A stretch of DNA of 64,000 nucleotides from Bacillota bacterium. Lineage in GTDB: Bacteria > Armatimonadota > HRBIN16. A model generated the notes under the pieces. It saw nothing but the letters and a program-made list of their open reading frames with translations, ran no database searches and was not told where the DNA came from. Each line of letters opens with the position of its first letter. Within the stretch, counting starts at the first letter, position 1. Shown here one piece after another: positions 9,087 to 17,083 of the stretch. The DNA lies in assembly GCA_023511455.1 (NCBI GenBank), contig JAIMBJ010000002.1, positions 62,001-126,000 on the forward strand, read 5' to 3'. The position numbers and the translations under genes were made by a program.

Positions 9087-9332
9087 TCACTCCTTTCCAC
9101 AGGTCACTCGCCGCGAGCCGTTGAGTTTGACGCCTGCCAGGGTCTCCTTGAGTGCCTGAAGCGCCTCGGTGTTGCCCCGCACCGCCTGCTCCAGCCGCAC
9201 CAGATGTTCCCGCAGCGTCTGTTCCTGCGCCTGGATGATGCGCTCTAACGCGCGCAGAGTCAACCGGGCAAAAGCCCATTGCGCCGACACCATCGCTCCA
9301 ATCAGTGTCATCACCTGAATGCCGATGTCCAT
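9087..9332 (-). CDS. Small membrane/coiled-coil phage protein, possibly holin-like accessory
   Basis: 81 residues from ATG 9332, with GGAGG upstream. One hydrophobic segment at the N-terminus (IGIQVMTLIGAMVSAQWAFA) is followed by a long heptad-like helix (RALERIIQAQEQTLREHLVR). The architecture, one membrane helix plus a coiled coil, is shared by XhlA/holin accessory proteins and other small phage membrane proteins. It is the first gene after the hairpin behind the capsid gene. Confidence 0.6.
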   Translation of the reverse strand: MDIGIQVMTLIGAMVSAQWAFARLTLRALERIIQAQEQTLREHLVRLEQAVRGNTEALQALKETLAGVKLNGSRRVTCGKE

Positions 9333-9361
9333 CCGTGCACCTCCAAGAACTTTGCAAAAAG

Positions 9362-9390
9362 CCCCTTCTCCCGGTTCACGGGAGAAGGGG
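9362..9390 (-). terminator. Perfect hairpin after the capsid gene
   Basis: A perfect 12-bp stem CCCCTTCTCCCG / CGGGAGAAGGGG with a five-base loop (GTTCA) lies 15 bases past the capsid stop. It probably attenuates transcription after the abundant capsid message. Its core resembles the hairpin at 6973-6994. Confidence 0.65.
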
Positions 9391-9405
9391 ATGGTAGGGA
9401 AACAC

Positions 9406-10332
9406 TTAGCTGGCGTTGCTGCCGAAAGCCGTCTGCCACAAGCCGTAGCCCACGCCGTAACGCGCTCGCGCACCGTAATACACCACATCCCGCAGGAACA
9501 CGCTCTCGCTCACCGACGGGTCTTCCAGTGCGGCAAACTCCACCGGCACATCCGACCGCTCCTGCAGGATCACCGCGCGCACCGCCCGGCTGGTGTCCAG
9601 CACAAACCACTGGTTGCCTGTGATATATGGGCTGACCACCAGCCGCAACGCACCCTGCAACACGTTGCGATAGGGTGTGTTATCACCGGAACCCGCTTTG
9701 ACGACCACCACCTGCGACTCCAGCAGCTCCATCGCTGCCCAGCGCAAGCGCGGTCCCACCAGCAGCGTGTCGGGCAGGATGCCCAGCGGCACGCCCTGGT
9801 CGTCCTTGAAAAGCATCATGCTGGAAATGGCGTTCTGCAGACTGTCAGGATTCAGGGGCTGGGTGGTGGTGTTGCTCTGTGCGCCGCTATCGCCCTCCGA
9901 GTGTGCGTTCGAAAACAGGGGCTGTCCGTCGTAGCAGGGCGTGTTGAACCCGTCCAGCAGCGCCTTTACCACCAGAAAGTCCTTGTGTCGCGCGGCCTCC
10001 CGTCCCAGGTCCTGAACCCGCAGACGAATGGCGCCAATCTGTTCGTCCTCTAGCGCGCGCCGCTCTACCGCGATGGTGCTCTCCCACACCCTGTCCTGAA
10101 TGGTGTAGTTGTAGGCGCGTAACCCCTTGGGCATCCGCTCATCCACAAACTCGCGCATGGCAGGCACACTGCCCAGCCAGCCGTACCTCTGCACGGGCAG
10201 CTCGGTCGGGATGACGGTCGCAATCTGCGGGTAAATGGCATTCTCCACCTGATGCCGGTACGCCTCAAAGAAGTCCGCACGTAACCCTGCCTCCAGCAGC
10301 GCGCCCATCTCGTTGCGTGTAATCGCTGGCAT
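9406..10332 (-). CDS. Phage major head subunit, Mu gpT-like
   Basis: 308 residues. The N-terminus (MPAITRNEMGALLEAGLR-ADFFEAY) and the region around PKGLRAYNYTIQDRVWESTI are characteristic of the Mu gpT major capsid family. That family forms the icosahedral head shell with an HK97-like fold. The C-terminal part (FVLDTSRAVRAVILQERSDV) is also typical. Gene order protease/scaffold, decoration, capsid fits Mu-type head operons. The gene appears full length (Mu gpT is about 305 residues) and has no interruptions, so it is not obviously decaying. Confidence 0.85.
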   Translation of the reverse strand: MPAITRNEMGALLEAGLRADFFEAYRHQVENAIYPQIATVIPTELPVQRYGWLGSVPAMREFVDERMPKGLRAYNYTIQDRVWESTIAVERRALEDEQIGAIRLRVQDLGREAARHKDFLVVKALLDGFNTPCYDGQPLFSNAHSEGDSGAQSNTTTQPLNPDSLQNAISSMMLFKDDQGVPLGILPDTLLVGPRLRWAAMELLESQVVVVKAGSGDNTPYRNVLQGALRLVVSPYITGNQWFVLDTSRAVRAVILQERSDVPVEFAALEDPSVSESVFLRDVVYYGARARYGVGYGLWQTAFGSNAS

Positions 10333-10343
10333 CGCTCCACCTC

Positions 10344-10757
10344 CTATCGCACCGCGTTGTCAATCCGAATGCGCGCCTGCGTCGACGACAGCACCTCCAC
10401 CACATAACCCACCAGCTGGTTGTTGGTCGCTGTGGTGGTCAGCGTGTTATCGTCCGCCGCATACATGGCTTGCCCGATACTCGCCTGCGTGAAGCCACTG
10501 CCGTTGTATACGTAGGTGCCGCTCTTCCACACGCGAACCGATTTCGCGCCAGCCGCGCCGCCCGTGTTGTCCGCACTCTCAAACGCCACACCCACGAACA
10601 CATCACTGCTCGTGCCGCTGCGCGATGGATAGGCGTAACCATCACTGCGCACGCTCACCAGCGCGCCCTTGTGGATTACCGCATTCGCGCCCACTCTGTA
10701 GCTCACCAGCTCGCCCGGCTTGTCCTGCGGGTCGTACGGTCCCGTCAACGCTGGCAT
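10344..10757 (-). CDS. Phage capsid decoration-type protein (DUF2190-like)
   Basis: 137 residues. The N-terminal half, with the pattern YRVGANAVIHKGALVSVRSDGYA, looks like capsid cement/decoration proteins (DUF2190-type), which form beta-rich trimers on the head. The rest is strand-rich and ends with a TQARIRIDNAV strand. It lies 11 bases upstream of the capsid gene and 3 bases downstream of the protease/scaffold gene, the usual place for such a protein in Mu-like heads. Confidence 0.7.
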   Translation of the reverse strand: MPALTGPYDPQDKPGELVSYRVGANAVIHKGALVSVRSDGYAYPSRSGTSSDVFVGVAFESADNTGGAAGAKSVRVWKSGTYVYNGSGFTQASIGQAMYAADDNTLTTTATNNQLVGYVVEVLSSTQARIRIDNAVR

Positions 10758-10760
10758 CGT

Positions 10761-11534
10761 TCATCGCCTCCTTCCCTGCGACATGTAGCGGGCAACCTGT
10801 TCCACCGGCAGGTCGCCCCAGTACTTGCGTAAGAAAGCCTCCTGCTCCGCGCTCAGCGGCTGCTCCTCATCGCCTGCAGGTGCTACCTCCCCAAAGCGCA
10901 CCATCGGCGGCAACGCCTCCACGAAGCGGAAAAACACCTCCGCCACGCTGGCACTGCCACCCGCAAAAGTCACCGTCTGCGTGCCCTGCAGCAACAGCGT
11001 CTTTGCCATCTCGCGCACCGCAGGCGTCAGCTTGCCCGCACGCAACCACCGCTGAAGGGTCTCTTCCACCTCGCGCTCGCGCAGGGCAAACTCCGCCGCC
11101 TCCGCCCGCTGGCGTAGCGCCTCCATGTCCTGTTCCAACGCCGTCACCTCCGTCAGCAAAATCTCTCCCGAAAACGTCACTGCATGTGCGCTCAGCAAAC
11201 GCGCATCTGCCACGCGCGGCGTTGCCGTTACCGATACTTCCACGATGCGTTTGACATCGGGCGTCACCGCCACGCTGATGCCGCGGATACCCAGCCTTTT
11301 CAGCAACGCCTCCGCCTCCGGCAAAAGCGCCAGCCTGCCGAACAGCTCCTTGCCCCGCCGCCACAACCGCTTCAGCTGCCCAATCTGCCAGCCCTGCGAC
11401 AGGTGTTCGACCATCAGCGGAACAGGCGTGGTGAAGCTGTCCACCAGCGTTTGCAGCTGCTCCTCACTGACGTCTAATCCCTTGTCAGGGTAGGAACCCG
11501 CCTCAAACAGCTTCGCCTCGCGTTCCACTTCCAT
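10761..11534 (-). CDS. Phage head maturation protease/scaffold, Mu gpI-like
   Basis: 257 residues from ATG 11534, with AAGGAGG eight bases upstream; GTG 11543 is less likely. The first 150 residues show the gpI pattern: VPLMVEHLSQGW, LLPEAEALLKRLGIRGISVA, then AHAVTFSGEIL. After that a helical, charged segment (about residues 130-190) corresponds to the scaffold part. In Mu the full protein is the head protease and an internal product is the scaffold. It is the first gene of the block and has its own promoter upstream. Confidence 0.75.
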   Translation of the reverse strand: MEVEREAKLFEAGSYPDKGLDVSEEQLQTLVDSFTTPVPLMVEHLSQGWQIGQLKRLWRRGKELFGRLALLPEAEALLKRLGIRGISVAVTPDVKRIVEVSVTATPRVADARLLSAHAVTFSGEILLTEVTALEQDMEALRQRAEAAEFALREREVEETLQRWLRAGKLTPAVREMAKTLLLQGTQTVTFAGGSASVAEVFFRFVEALPPMVRFGEVAPAGDEEQPLSAEQEAFLRKYWGDLPVEQVARYMSQGRRR

Positions 11535-11555
11535 CACACTCACCTCCTTCCACCC

Positions 11556-11584
11556 TGTACAGGCGTAAGGTAGACATGTGTCAA
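11556..11584 (-). promoter_or_regulatory. Possible promoter for the phage head block
   Basis: TTGACA at 11579-11584 is perfect on the minus strand; 17 bases on lies TGTACA (11556-11561), a weak -10 box. It is 22 bases before the gpI-like start and sits at the right boundary of the phage block. Confidence 0.45.
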
Positions 11585-11771
11585 CTTATTCTGGAACAGA
11601 CGCAAGGCGTTTCATGGCTGATTCGGCTGGCTCGCCGCGAGGACGGTGGGAAGGAAAAATATTACTCTGCAGTGCTCAAGCAGCGGAGATGAACACGGTG
11701 CAGGTCCTACTTTTTACCGAATGCAAAGACAATTTCATGTCATTTTGACCGCAATCGAAGCATCTCACCAT

Positions 11772-11829
11772 TGTCACCCTGAGCGTCAGCGAAGGGTCTC
11801 TGAGATTCTTCGCTCCGCTGAGAATGACA
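11772..11829. repeat. Dispersed palindromic repeat (TGTCACCCTGAGCG...GAATGACA type)
   Basis: A 58-base element starts TGTCACCCTGAGCGTCAGCG and ends CGCTGAGAATGACA, with inverted ends (TGTCA/TGACA). Its translation gives HPERQRRVSEILRSAEND, the familiar spurious peptide of this widespread intergenic repeat. A degenerate relative lies at 37901-37949. Confidence 0.75.
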
Positions 11830-11887
11830 TCGATAATGACCATTCCCCGTCATGTGCATAACTCCTGCTGAGGTTACCGTGCGCCTA

Positions 11888-12187
11888 TTACCCGCGAGAG
11901 ATAGCGTACAGGACAAGGGCTACCCATCCCAGCACGAACAGGGCGGCAATGACCAGCAGCACCACACCGATAATTCCCAGAATGTATCCCGCCTCTGCCA
12001 TGCCGCGCCCCGCTTCGGGTGATGCGCCCCGCTCGATAGCCTGACGCTCCGCTTTGCCGAGTATCCACGCGGGTATGGCAAACAACCCCATGCTTAACAG
12101 CCCCAGTATCCCGAATACCAGCGCGAGGATAGCGCGCGAACTGGGATACTCACCCGTCTGCATCGGTTTGGGTGGTTTCACCGACAT
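11888..12187 (-). CDS. DUF4190-like membrane protein
   Basis: 99 residues from ATG 12187, with GGAGG upstream. After a Pro-rich cytoplasmic lead come two hydrophobic segments (AILALVFGILGLLSMGLFAI and the C-terminal ILGIIGVVLLVIAALFVLGW). They are separated by a charged hairpin that includes GKAERQAIERG and AGRGMAEAGYILG. This two-helix layout is the DUF4190 pattern. Function unknown. A 12-base palindrome TTTATCGATAAA at 12214-12225 lies just upstream and could be an operator. Confidence 0.75.
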   Translation of the reverse strand: MSVKPPKPMQTGEYPSSRAILALVFGILGLLSMGLFAIPAWILGKAERQAIERGASPEAGRGMAEAGYILGIIGVVLLVIAALFVLGWVALVLYAISRG

Positions 12188-12310
12188 CGAGACCGCACCT
12201 CCGGAATTGCCCTTTTATCGATAAAGACACTACACAGCCTTAACTGTTGCTCGCCAGGCAGGGAGGTTCCCTATGCGCAGGAGAGTCCCGCATCCGTTCA
12301 TCCGCGTTCT

Positions 12311-13498
12311 TCAATACCTGTGCATCGTTCCGTCTTCGCGCCGCACCAGAGGCATGAACGCCCGCTGATAGGGATACCTCGCTGCTAACTCCTCGTTGAT
12401 GTCCAGCCCGATGCCCGGGCGTTCAGGGGGATAGGCGTAACCGTCCCGAAATTCACATGCCCCCGGCATCACCTCGTATGCCTCTTCGGGAAACGTCACC
12501 CACTCCTGTACGCCGAAGTTAGGTATTACCATATCCAGATGCACCGCTGCCGCCTGCGCAATCGGTCCCAAATCCGCCGCGCCATGAAACGCCATACTCA
12601 CCCCAAACGTCTCGGCGAGTGCAGCCACCTTGCGCATCTCCGTGATGCCCCCGATATGCATCGGGGCACAGCGCAGGTAATCGATCCATCGATTCTGGAG
12701 CAAAGGCAGCGCATCGTAGCGGTTGTGCACAATCTCGCCCATCGCCAGCGGAGTGGTGGACGCCTGCCGCACCAGCGCAAAGCTCTGGATTTGCTCAGGC
12801 GGTAGTGGGTCTTCCAGGAAGAACAGCCGGTAAGGCTCCAGCTGCTTCGCCAGCCATGCCGCCTGAATGGGCGTGAGCTGCTCGTGCACGTCGTGACACA
12901 GCTCGACCGAATCACCCAGCTGCTTGCGCAGATACTCAAACAACTTCACGTGTTCCAGCATGTAGGGCGTGGGGTCAAAGTATTGAGTGGGCGGAATACC
13001 CGGGCGTGGCGACGGCTCGGTGCGCACCATGCCCGAACCGCCATAGCCTCCAATCTGTGCGCGGATAACCCTGTATCCTTTCGCCTGCAGGCGGCGCACG
13101 TTCTCCTCCACCTCTTGCGGAGTGCGCCCCCCGGCGTGTCCATAACAGAGTATCTTATCCCGCGCCGCGCCACCCAGCAGTTGATACACCGGCATTCCAG
13201 CCATTTTGCCCTTGATGTCCCACAGGGCGATGTCTATCGCGCCGATTGCCGCCGCGTACACCGGTCCTCCTCGCCAGTAGGTGTGATGGTACAGGAAATA
13301 CCAGATGTCCTCGATGCGCTGCGGGTCCATGCCGAGTAGCAGATGCGAGAGGTGCTCGATAGCGGCGGCAACTGCGAGTTCGCTACCGTTCAGTGTGCCG
13401 TCCCCAACACCGTACACCCCTTCGTCGGTCAGCACCTTCACCAGCACATAGTTGCGCCCCGGACAGGTGAGAATGACGCGCACTTCGGTGATTTTCAT
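12311..13498 (-). CDS. Enolase-superfamily dehydratase, ManD (mannonate/gluconate dehydratase) family
   Basis: 395 residues from ATG 13498, with GGAGG upstream. The fold is the MLE-type N-terminal cap plus barrel. Family marks are the YRVIRAQ strand, CHDVHEQLTPIQA and LFFLEDPLPPEQ, which match the ManD family. These enzymes remove water from D-mannonate or D-gluconate to give 2-keto-3-deoxy acids. It overlaps the preceding SDR gene by four bases (ATGA), so the two are translated together and likely act in one hexuronate or aldonate route. The true substrate cannot be read from sequence, since ManD members vary. Confidence 0.88.
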   Translation of the reverse strand: MKITEVRVILTCPGRNYVLVKVLTDEGVYGVGDGTLNGSELAVAAAIEHLSHLLLGMDPQRIEDIWYFLYHHTYWRGGPVYAAAIGAIDIALWDIKGKMAGMPVYQLLGGAARDKILCYGHAGGRTPQEVEENVRRLQAKGYRVIRAQIGGYGGSGMVRTEPSPRPGIPPTQYFDPTPYMLEHVKLFEYLRKQLGDSVELCHDVHEQLTPIQAAWLAKQLEPYRLFFLEDPLPPEQIQSFALVRQASTTPLAMGEIVHNRYDALPLLQNRWIDYLRCAPMHIGGITEMRKVAALAETFGVSMAFHGAADLGPIAQAAAVHLDMVIPNFGVQEWVTFPEEAYEVMPGACEFRDGYAYPPERPGIGLDINEELAARYPYQRAFMPLVRREDGTMHRY

Positions 13499-14385
13499 GG
13501 CGTGCCTCCTTTCAGGCGCTCTTCGGACAACAGATGGCGTGCCTGCCAGCCCAGCTCGCGTTCGATTTTTGCGGTGCTGTACAACCCATGCCTGCCTGTA
13601 ATCCCTTCCGCCAGCGGCAACCACTGCGGCAGGAAGCGGGCAATGAGCTCCCTCGTCGGCTCGGGGCGGTTGGTAACCGGTGCCACCACATAGTAGACGG
13701 CAAAGCCGGGCGCATCATCCGCTTCCAGCGAAAGCCGGAACGCCTCCGCGGCGTCCACTGAATGTACGTAGTGCCACGTGCTTACCAGATAACCCTCGTG
13801 ATTCGGGCGTTTCAGCTGTTCCAGTGGGCGAGGATGGTAGGTCTCGAACCACTCCGGTCGCCAGATGCCGCACAGGCGCAGGCAGTGTGTGCGGATACCG
13901 TACGCACTGAAAAAAGCACGCGCGGTCAGCTCGTTGACATACTTGGACAGGGAATAGTTGTCCTGTGGGTCGGCGGGTTGTTCTTCGTCTATCGGCAACC
14001 GCTGCAACGGGAATCCTTTTTCCGAAACGCGGTAAGGTCCCAAGCCGAGCGCATTGATACTGCTGGCAAGCGCGACGCGCTTCACACCGTGCGCCTGCGC
14101 AGCTTCGTACAGGTTCCACGTGCTGACCGTGTTCACCGCAAACGTTTCGGGTCCTGCGCCGGCGATAGCTCCCAAATGCGCGATGGCGTCCATCCCTTCC
14201 GTCACGCGAAAGCAGTGCTCCTTGTGGGTCAAATCCCCCTGCAGGAACGGCATGTGCCTGCGCACGTCCTCACCATCTTGCGGCAGCGGGTTTTTATCCG
14301 TCAGTATCACCTCATGCCTGTTGCACAGCGCCTGTGCCACATGCTGGGCGAGCTTTCCTGCTCCTCCCGTGATTAACACACGCAT
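13495..14385 (-). CDS. NAD-dependent epimerase/dehydratase (uronate dehydrogenase-like SDR)
   Basis: 296 residues. N-terminal Rossmann motif TGGAGKLAQ, acidic residue after the second strand (LTDKNP), AHLGAIAG, and catalytic Tyr-Lys in YSLSK mark an extended SDR. The short length and the pattern near SINALGLG resemble uronate dehydrogenases, which oxidise D-galacturonate or D-glucuronate to the aldarate lactone. Coupling to a ManD-like dehydratase supports sugar-acid metabolism, but NDP-sugar epimerase activity cannot be excluded. ATG at 14385 is preceded by GAGAGG. Confidence 0.82.
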   Translation of the reverse strand: MRVLITGGAGKLAQHVAQALCNRHEVILTDKNPLPQDGEDVRRHMPFLQGDLTHKEHCFRVTEGMDAIAHLGAIAGAGPETFAVNTVSTWNLYEAAQAHGVKRVALASSINALGLGPYRVSEKGFPLQRLPIDEEQPADPQDNYSLSKYVNELTARAFFSAYGIRTHCLRLCGIWRPEWFETYHPRPLEQLKRPNHEGYLVSTWHYVHSVDAAEAFRLSLEADDAPGFAVYYVVAPVTNRPEPTRELIARFLPQWLPLAEGITGRHGLYSTAKIERELGWQARHLLSEERLKGGTP

Positions 14386-14495
14386 CCTCTCTACAGTTCC
14401 TCCGGGCCAAGTACTTTACAGCACCTTTTCGGGTTCTGCTTATCGCTATCCTGCCGCAGGAGAACACGGTTGCCACGGGGAATAGAGACACCGCT

Positions 14496-15395
14496 ATGGC
14501 TTCCGCGAAACGATACTGGTTGCCCTCCCGGTTCGCCCTGTTATTGACCTGTGTGCCGCATCTGGGGGAGCGTCAAATCGCGCAGGTGCTGCACCGCTGG
14601 GCGCGGTCGGGCGTGTCTGTGGACGAGTTCCTGTCCACGCCGCCGCAGACTTTGCAGCAGGAATGGGGACTTTCGGCACAGGCGGCGCAGGCACTAACCG
14701 AACCCAATGCCGACTGGCGGAAGCAGTTCGGGCAGATGGACGCACTGGTGCGGCGGCACGGTGTGGAGGTGCTGACCGCACAGCATCGGCTATATCCCAT
14801 GGCGCTGGAAGCCTTTTGTGAGTTTGCGCCGCCGGTGTTGTTCGCACTTGGCAACCTGCATCTGTTGCAGGACGGCTGGCGTTTCGCGGTCGCCTGCTCG
14901 CGCGACGCACCCCATCTGGCGCTGGAGGCAGCAGACGAGATTACCCGACAGGCGACTCGCGAAGGCGGCATCCCTGTCACCGGGCACAACACGCCGCCCT
15001 ATCAACGGGTCGCCATCGCGGCGATTCGGGCGGAAAAGCCCTCGGTGACGGTGCTGGACAGGGGACTTCTGGACGCGCTGGGCGAAGGTTTGAACCGTCC
15101 ACTGTTCCCGGCGGCGAGGTTGTATGAGCTGGAGTTCCGCACCGACCGCGACCTGGTGCTGTCGCCGTTCCCCTTGCAGGCGGGCAGCCTGGGCTTGCAC
15201 AATCAGCGCAGGGACGAGCTGGTATTCGCGCTGGCGGACGTCGTGTTTGCGGTCTGGGTGCGGGCTGGAGGTGTCATGGAACGTCTCTGTCGGCGGGCGA
15301 AGGAGCGGGGCACGCGCATCGAGGTCTGGAAAGCCCCCGACGGAACCATCTCCGAAGGCGTCAAACGGCTGATAGAGGACACACCCTCGCCGTGA
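14496..15395 (+). CDS. Divergent DprA/Smf-like protein
   Basis: 299 residues. The N-terminal 75 residues are a helical HhH-like segment (VPHLGERQIAQVL). Residues 90-290 follow the order of the DprA Rossmann-like domain: YPMALEAFCEFAPPVLFALG, then a first strand, PSVTVLDRGLLDAL, DLVLSPFPLQAG, and a late ALADVVFAVWVRAG strand. Typical DprA motifs are altered: the usual G-x-R loop reads ACSRDA and the SG-x-A-x-GID segment reads TGHNTPPY. DprA loads RecA onto incoming single-stranded DNA in transformation. It precedes the restriction-modification genes by 55 bases, so a DNA-sensing role linked to them is possible but unproven. Confidence 0.7.
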   Translation: MASAKRYWLPSRFALLLTCVPHLGERQIAQVLHRWARSGVSVDEFLSTPPQTLQQEWGLSAQAAQALTEPNADWRKQFGQMDALVRRHGVEVLTAQHRLYPMALEAFCEFAPPVLFALGNLHLLQDGWRFAVACSRDAPHLALEAADEITRQATREGGIPVTGHNTPPYQRVAIAAIRAEKPSVTVLDRGLLDALGEGLNRPLFPAARLYELEFRTDRDLVLSPFPLQAGSLGLHNQRRDELVFALADVVFAVWVRAGGVMERLCRRAKERGTRIEVWKAPDGTISEGVKRLIEDTPSP

Positions 15396-15409
15396 GCAAA
15401 GCGGCAGAG

Positions 15410-15415
15410 TATAAT
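15410..15415 (+). promoter_or_regulatory. Possible -10 box for the methyltransferase gene
   Basis: TATAAT lies 36 bases upstream of ATG 15451 and just after the DprA-like stop. No good -35 box is seen at 16-18 bases, so it may be activator-dependent or spurious. Confidence 0.35.
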
Positions 15416-15450
15416 ACCGATAGAGGATCCCGCGCCAAGCAGGGGGTGTC

Positions 15451-16359
15451 ATGATGAATGCAGAGGAACCTTCAATGGAAGTAACAGGCGGTCTGGAGCG
15501 GTTCATCAACCAGATTGTGGAAGGCGACTGTCGGGAGCTGCTGCCGCAGCTGCCGGATGAGTGCGTGGACCTTATTGTGACTTCTCCCCCATATGCCGAT
15601 CAACGCAAACACGTGTACGGCGGCGTTCACCCCGATGAGTACGTGGATTGGTTCCTGCCCATCTCCGCTGAGCTGAAGCGTGTGTTGAAACCCACGGGCT
15701 CCTTCGTGCTGAATATCAAAGAGCGTGTGGTGAACGGGGAACGACATACTTATGTGATTGAACTCATCCTGAAGATGCGCGAGCAGGGGTGGCTCTGGAC
15801 AGAAGAATACATCTGGCACAAGAAGAACACTTACCCGGGAAAGTGGCCGAACCGCTTCCGCGACGCGTGGGAGCGATGCCTGCACTTCACCAAACAGAAG
15901 CAGTTCAAGATGTTTCAGGAAGCAGTGATGGTTCCAATGGGCGAGTGGCGCCACTCCCGACTGCGCAAGCTGAGCGAAAACGACCTTCGCCGAGATGTCT
16001 CGCGCGTGGGCAGTGGCTTCGGCAAGCGCGTGGCGAACTGGATTGGACGGGAGTGGGCCTACCCTACCAATGTGTTACACATGGCAACGGAATGCTACAA
16101 CCGCAACCACGCCGCCACCTTCCCCGTAGACCTGCCTGCATGGTTCATCAAGCTCTTTACGGAGCCGGGTGATGTGGTGCTGGACCCCTTCATCGGTTCC
16201 GGAACAACGGCGGTTGCCTGCGTGCGTCTGGGACGTCGCTACATCGGTTTTGAGTGGAACCCGGAGTACGTGCAGGTCGCCCGAGAAAGAATGGAAAAGG
16301 AATCCCGCCAGCCGAACCTGTATACCTTTGCCGAAGAGAGGACGCCCTATGACCCCTGA
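15451..16359 (+). CDS. DNA methyltransferase, beta class (N4-cytosine or N6-adenine)
   Basis: 302 residues. The catalytic motif TSPPY occurs near residue 47 and the AdoMet-binding DPFIGSGTT near residue 247, so the catalytic motif precedes the cofactor motif (beta-class order). SPPY is most often seen in N4-cytosine enzymes, but the base cannot be decided. It overlaps the next gene by 11 bases; that gene looks like its partner endonuclease. The methylase protects host DNA from that enzyme. Two adjacent ATGs start the gene, preceded by AGGGGG. Confidence 0.88.
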   Translation: MMNAEEPSMEVTGGLERFINQIVEGDCRELLPQLPDECVDLIVTSPPYADQRKHVYGGVHPDEYVDWFLPISAELKRVLKPTGSFVLNIKERVVNGERHTYVIELILKMREQGWLWTEEYIWHKKNTYPGKWPNRFRDAWERCLHFTKQKQFKMFQEAVMVPMGEWRHSRLRKLSENDLRRDVSRVGSGFGKRVANWIGREWAYPTNVLHMATECYNRNHAATFPVDLPAWFIKLFTEPGDVVLDPFIGSGTTAVACVRLGRRYIGFEWNPEYVQVARERMEKESRQPNLYTFAEERTPYDP

Positions 16360-17083
16360 TGAACTGGAGGAACTCATCAAGCAAAGGCTGGAACGCTTCT
16401 ACGAACGGCGGATTGCCAATCTGACGCAGGTGCAACTGTTTGATGTGCTTAAACGAAAGAACCCTTATTTGCTCCGTGCCATTGGCATCTCCTCCGCCGC
16501 GCAGCTGGTAGAAATCGTCCTGCAACAGCATATCATGGCTTCCGATGAGACACTTTTTGGCACCGAGTTTATTGAGCCTGTGGCTTTGGCGGTGAGTGGG
16601 GGTAAGAAATCGTCTGCGGAGGGAATAGACATCGAGGTTGAAGGAGAGATTTCCTATAAGGCCATTTCCGTTAAGTCCGGTCCAAACATTTTCAACTCCA
16701 GCCAGGCGAAGAAGATGAACGAGCAATTCGAGGAGCTGCGTCGGCGTTTGCAGCAATATCTTCGCCAGACGCGCAAGCAGTTTGACCCGATTCTTGGTGC
16801 TGCTTATGGCAAGCGCAACTTGCCAGCAAGGGGAAAGCGTTCTTATCGGCATGTCGCAGGACAGGCATTTTGGCAGGAGCTAACAGGCGACCCAGATTTT
16901 TACCTGAAGGTTATCCGTTTGATGAAAGACTATCCCGAACAACATCGAAGAGTTTTCGAGCAAGAAATGGACAAAGCAAAGAACCGGTTCGCGCGTGACC
17001 TTCTGAACCAATTTGCCGAAGCAGACGGAACCCTGAGCTGGGAGAAACTGCTGAAGTATAATAGCGGAGGAAACAACGAATGA
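16349..17083 (+). CDS. Type II restriction endonuclease (PmeII-like)
   Basis: 244 residues from ATG 16349, which overlaps the methylase end and has GAGAGG upstream. The central region GIDIEVEGEISYKAISVKSG has the D-x(n)-E-x-K layout of PD-(D/E)XK nucleases. The pattern around NIFNSSQAKKMNEQFEEL and FDPILGAAYGK resembles PmeII-type restriction enzymes. Recognition site unknown. Codon use and AT-richness in this gene differ from its downstream partners, in line with transfer of the restriction module. The stop overlaps the aldolase start by four bases (ATGA), which ties a nuclease to a metabolic gene. Confidence 0.75.
   Translation: MTPDELEELIKQRLERFYERRIANLTQVQLFDVLKRKNPYLLRAIGISSAAQLVEIVLQQHIMASDETLFGTEFIEPVALAVSGGKKSSAEGIDIEVEGEISYKAISVKSGPNIFNSSQAKKMNEQFEELRRRLQQYLRQTRKQFDPILGAAYGKRNLPARGKRSYRHVAGQAFWQELTGDPDFYLKVIRLMKDYPEQHRRVFEQEMDKAKNRFARDLLNQFAEADGTLSWEKLLKYNSGGNNE

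Larger units (their letters stand above)
11535..11887. other. Non-coding gap with a dispersed repeat
   Basis: This 353-base gap holds the putative phage-block promoter at its left end and the dispersed repeat at 11772-11829. No terminase or portal gene, tRNA or other coding signal is seen. A short plus-strand frame through the repeat is not a gene. Confidence 0.6.

Noticed and set aside
11646-11861. 71-codon plus-strand frame containing HPERQRRVSEILRSAEND
   Set aside because: This peptide is the translation of a known type of dispersed palindromic repeat, not a protein.
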